Assembly (NCBI GenBank): GCA_002303765.1
Contig: DBCB01000238.1
Location: forward strand, 10,290-19,326
Length of the DNA stretch: 9,037 nucleotides
Direction: 5' to 3'
From: Planctomycetaceae bacterium UBA969
Lineage (GTDB): Bacteria; Planctomycetota; Planctomycetia; Gemmatales; Gemmataceae
Below the pieces are notes generated by a model. It did no database searches, was not told where the DNA came from, and was given only the letters and a program-made list of their open reading frames with translations. Shown here one piece after another: positions 7,224 to 9,037 of the stretch; the stretch's first letter is position 1, and every line of letters starts with the position of its first letter. Position numbers and translations under genes: made by a program.

Positions 7224-7270
7224 ATCCACCTCTTTTTCTTAAATATAACCCTGTTATTTCCTTCTACAAG

Positions 7271-7299
7271 TTGTCTGCTAGCCTTAAAACAGTTAGAAT
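7271..7299 (+). promoter_or_regulatory. Predicted sigma70-type promoter of the RG-rich protein gene
   Basis: TTGTCT (7271-7276) and TAGAAT (7294-7299) are separated by exactly 17 bases; the -10 matches consensus at five of six positions and the -35 at four of six. The start of transcription would be near 7306, giving a leader of about 34 bases to the ATG at 7340. The promoter lies inside an 8-bp inverted repeat, TTCTACAA (7262-7269) and TTGTAGAA (7306-7313), whose significance is unclear. Confidence 0.5.
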
Positions 7300-7339
7300 T
7301 AACATTTGTAGAACAAAATTTACTTAAGGGTTATTGGCA

Positions 7340-8185
7340 ATGAGCGAAAATTCTGGCAACGATCGATGGAAAACTCTTGCAGATGAACTTGGCCTTCCCC
7401 CTGAAAATCCTATTTCAGATGTTGGTTCTAAAAACTCTGTGAATCCTCATAATGTTGTGGCGCCACAAGACAACTCTCTCGATGAAGACTTTTTGACCTT
7501 TACCAAGCCAAAACCTGTTCAGCGCCAATTAGAACCATCTAAAGCGCCCCCAGTAAAAACATTTCCTGTACCAAAGGTAGAACCCCGCCCTCAACCTAAA
7601 GAGACTTTTGTTGAAGTTGAAGAGATTCTTGAAGTTACTTTTGGATCTCATCGGGTTCAAGAACAAGTGCAATCAAATAAAGCGCAGGTGAATAGCCCGA
7701 TTGTAGACGCAGAGATTGTAGATTCTAATGAAAAATCTTTAAGGGAAGTTCAATCTGAAACTCAAGGCGAGGAATTAACGGGCTCGGATCGAGGTCGAGG
7801 CGGTAGGGGTGGCGATCAGGACAGAGGAAACCGAGGTCGAGGCCGTGGTGGTCGAGGCCGGGGTCGTGATGATAGTCGGGGTCGTGATGACAATCGAAAT
7901 TCCAATCAGAATAGAAATAATCCAAGCCCAAGCCGTGATACTGAGGGGGAAACCAGCCCTGCAAAAATGCAACCTGCACCTGTTCGAAATGAAAGGGCAG
8001 CTCCAGTTACTTTTGCCCAAGGTCCTGATTCTCGGACAGTAATTTCTGATGATGAAGTATTATCTGGGCCAGAATCTTATGGCTCGCATCATCCAGAACA
8101 AGACGGTGAAATAGACGAGATTGACCTTAGCACTTGGAGTGTTCCTTCATGGGAAGATTTGATTGCTTCACTTTATAAACCCTAA
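7340..8185 (+). CDS. Low-complexity protein with RGG-box region, function unknown
   Basis: A 281-aa, mostly disordered-looking protein with no recognised enzyme domain. The start is ATG 7340, with AAGGG nine bases upstream; a TTG six bases earlier is too close to that site. The N-terminus has a short ordered-looking motif DRWKTLADELGLPPE (residues 7-21), then a Pro/Lys/Glu-rich stretch. An RG-rich block at 151-193 has many RG and RGG steps (RGRGGRGG, RGRGRGGRGRGRDD, SRGRDDNR), turning into Asn/Arg. A Pro/Ser-rich part follows, then an acidic C-terminus ending in LSTWSVPSWEDLIASLYKP. The conserved-looking ends around a variable middle suggest two short interaction motifs joined by an RNA- or nucleic-acid-binding linker; that role is inference from RGG boxes in general. 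It has no signal peptide or membrane helix. It has its own promoter and is followed after 25 bases by a GNAT gene. Confidence 0.82.
   Translation: MSENSGNDRWKTLADELGLPPENPISDVGSKNSVNPHNVVAPQDNSLDEDFLTFTKPKPVQRQLEPSKAPPVKTFPVPKVEPRPQPKETFVEVEEILEVTFGSHRVQEQVQSNKAQVNSPIVDAEIVDSNEKSLREVQSETQGEELTGSDRGRGGRGGDQDRGNRGRGRGGRGRGRDDSRGRDDNRNSNQNRNNPSPSRDTEGETSPAKMQPAPVRNERAAPVTFAQGPDSRTVISDDEVLSGPESYGSHHPEQDGEIDEIDLSTWSVPSWEDLIASLYKP
7859..7894 (+). repeat. Two tandem 18-bp units within the RG-rich coding block
   Basis: CGGGGTCGTGATGATAGT (7859-7876) is followed directly by CGGGGTCGTGATGACAAT (7877-7894), with two mismatches. They encode RGRDDS and RGRDDN. A related GAGGTCGAGGC sequence occurs at 7791-7801 and 7833-7843. 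This points to growth of the RG region by short duplications. Confidence 0.75.
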
Positions 8186-8210
8186 GGCGGCATTTAGGAG
8201 TTAATAAAGT

Positions 8211-8663
8211 ATGTCTGATGCAGTGATTGATATTGTTGGGCCAGATTCTCTTCCTGTGATAGTGAAGTTGTACAATCAAATATTTCGTCCGGTTCGAGAA
8301 ATTAGCGGGTTTCGCAGAAGGTATCAAGGGCGTCATAATGTTCTGCAAATGATAGCCCGAGTTGACGATGAACCTGTGGGATTTTTTGTTGGGTTTGAAC
8401 TTAAACCTTCAATATTCTTTACTTGGTTTTATGGGGTTGTACCGGAGTATCGGCGAATGGGGATAGCTTCTCAACTAATGGAAGCGGTTCATGATTGGGT
8501 GCGCGAGCAAAAGTATGATTCGGTTCGGTTTGAATGCCATAATCAGCACCGCCCGATTTTGCACCTTGGAATAGCCAAGGAGTATGATATCGTGGGTATT
8601 CGTTGGGATCCCGATCGTGGGACTAATCTGTTGTTATTTCAAAAAGACTTTTTTCACCATTAA
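8211..8663 (+). CDS. GNAT-family N-acetyltransferase
   Basis: Predicted to transfer an acetyl group from acetyl-CoA to an amine; the substrate is unknown. The 150-aa length fits a single GNAT domain. The acetyl-CoA-binding motif A is clear: WFYGVVPEYRRMGIASQLM at 72-90, with the pyrophosphate loop RRMGIA (81-86). It is preceded by strand VGFFVGFEL (56-64), followed by helix EAVHDWVREQ and strand SVRFECHNQHRPIL (104-117), the motif B region. Asn111 and His113 fall where GNATs often place late active-site residues, but roles are not assigned. The ATG has TAGGAG (GGAG ten bases upstream). It starts 25 bases after the RG-rich gene's stop and is probably co-transcribed with it, so protein acetylation of that partner is conceivable but speculative. 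It is convergent with the next gene, 17 bases away; no terminator is evident there. Confidence 0.88.
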   Translation: MSDAVIDIVGPDSLPVIVKLYNQIFRPVREISGFRRRYQGRHNVLQMIARVDDEPVGFFVGFELKPSIFFTWFYGVVPEYRRMGIASQLMEAVHDWVREQKYDSVRFECHNQHRPILHLGIAKEYDIVGIRWDPDRGTNLLLFQKDFFHH

Positions 8664-8680
8664 TCAAGTGTTAAAACAAT

Positions 8681-9037
8681 TCAGTTGGCAGCATTAATAT
8701 TCAGAAAATTCTGGAGAAGCTTTGGGCCTTGAATTGAAAGAAAGCTTTCAGGGTGGAATTGCACGCCATGAAGTTCCCAAGATTTGTGTCGTACACCCAT
8801 GATTTCACCTTCAGCAGTCCAGGCAGAAACTTCGAAATCTGGATTGGTGAACGTTTCTTTTTTAATCACAAGGCTGTGGTATCTGGTTGCATCGAATGGG
8901 TTCGACAGGCCTTTGAAGACCCCTTTATTATCATGATGAATAGGCGAGATTTTGCCATGCATGATCCTGCTATTTCTGATCACTTCACCGCCAAAGGTGT
9001 GGCCAATGCACTGGTGGCCTAGGCAAACGCCAAGAAT
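8681..9037 (-). CDS. trpG: Glutamine amidotransferase subunit of anthranilate/aminodeoxychorismate synthase (C-terminal part)
   Basis: Class I glutamine amidotransferase that releases ammonia from glutamine for anthranilate synthase (TrpE; tryptophan) or aminodeoxychorismate synthase (PabB; folate). The gene is cut by the right edge: 118 codons are visible, starting in frame at base 9037, with about 70-80 N-terminal residues missing. The catalytic triad is present: nucleophile Cys5 in GVCLGHQ, and His95 and Glu97 in GVQFHPES. MHGKISPIHHDNKGVF (26-41) and ATRYHSLVI (50-58) are TrpG/PabA family marks that separate it from CarA or GuaA. TrpG and PabA cannot be told apart from this part, and many bacteria use one protein for both. 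The internal ATGs are not the start, because the catalytic Cys loop is upstream of them. It is convergent with the GNAT gene. Confidence 0.93.
   Translation of the reverse strand: MLGVCLGHQCIGHTFGGEVIRNSRIMHGKISPIHHDNKGVFKGLSNPFDATRYHSLVIKKETFTNPDFEVSAWTAEGEIMGVRHKSWELHGVQFHPESFLSIQGPKLLQNFLNINAAN

Noticed and set aside
7201..7240. Terminator after the Nudix gene
   Set aside because: GGATT/AATCC is only a 5-bp stem with a 17-base loop and an interrupted T-run.
7725..8020. Antisense frames with His/Asp-rich or Thr-rich repeats
   Set aside because: They are the reverse complement of the RG-rich coding block; the repetitiveness is inherited from the sense gene.
1..9037. CRISPR array, tRNA, insertion sequence, phage or defence genes
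   Set aside because: No spaced repeats, cloverleaf-like sequence, transposase, integrase or terminal repeats were seen in reading the window.

Overview
The window looks like an ordinary housekeeping stretch of a bacterial chromosome. It has about nine or ten tightly packed genes on both strands, AT-leaning composition, and short gaps. No mobile element, CRISPR array, rRNA or tRNA was seen. Several features suggest a planctomycete, possibly a low-GC Gemmataceae/Pirellulaceae-like lineage: a Tat-signalled superoxide dismutase, frequent GTG/TTG starts, and an RG-rich protein ending in a 'VPSWEDLI'-type tail. That placement is an inference from protein style and memory, not from a search.

Layout. 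At the left edge, on the minus strand, transketolase (tkt) is followed 39 bases later by the start of ribose-5-phosphate isomerase A (rpiA, cut by the edge), forming a non-oxidative pentose-phosphate operon. A 268-base divergent spacer (2360-2627) contains a 12-bp palindrome, an imperfect direct repeat, a hairpin and a good sigma70-like promoter. It leads rightward to a Tat-exported Mn-type superoxide dismutase. That gene ends at a strong intrinsic terminator abutting the stop codon of a convergent ftsK (minus strand, 776 aa, TTG start).

Divergent from ftsK, on the plus strand, lie trmL (tRNA wobble 2'-O-methyltransferase), a 97-aa unrecognised protein preceded by a perfect 11-bp inverted repeat, and a Nudix hydrolase. 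A second recognisable promoter (7271-7299) then drives a 281-aa low-complexity, RGG-box-bearing protein and a GNAT acetyltransferase. At the right edge, convergent on the minus strand, is the C-terminal part of a TrpG/PabA glutamine amidotransferase, cut by the window end.

How they fit together. tkt and rpiA are one metabolic unit. ftsK (chromosome segregation), trmL (tRNA modification), the Nudix protein (possible nucleotide-pool cleaning) and the exported SOD (periplasmic oxidative defence) are general housekeeping or stress genes rather than one pathway. The least explained material is the RG-rich protein with its GNAT neighbour, the 97-aa protein with its operator-like inverted repeat, and the element-rich tkt/sod spacer. 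I see no convincing new multi-gene system; these three are the places to look first.
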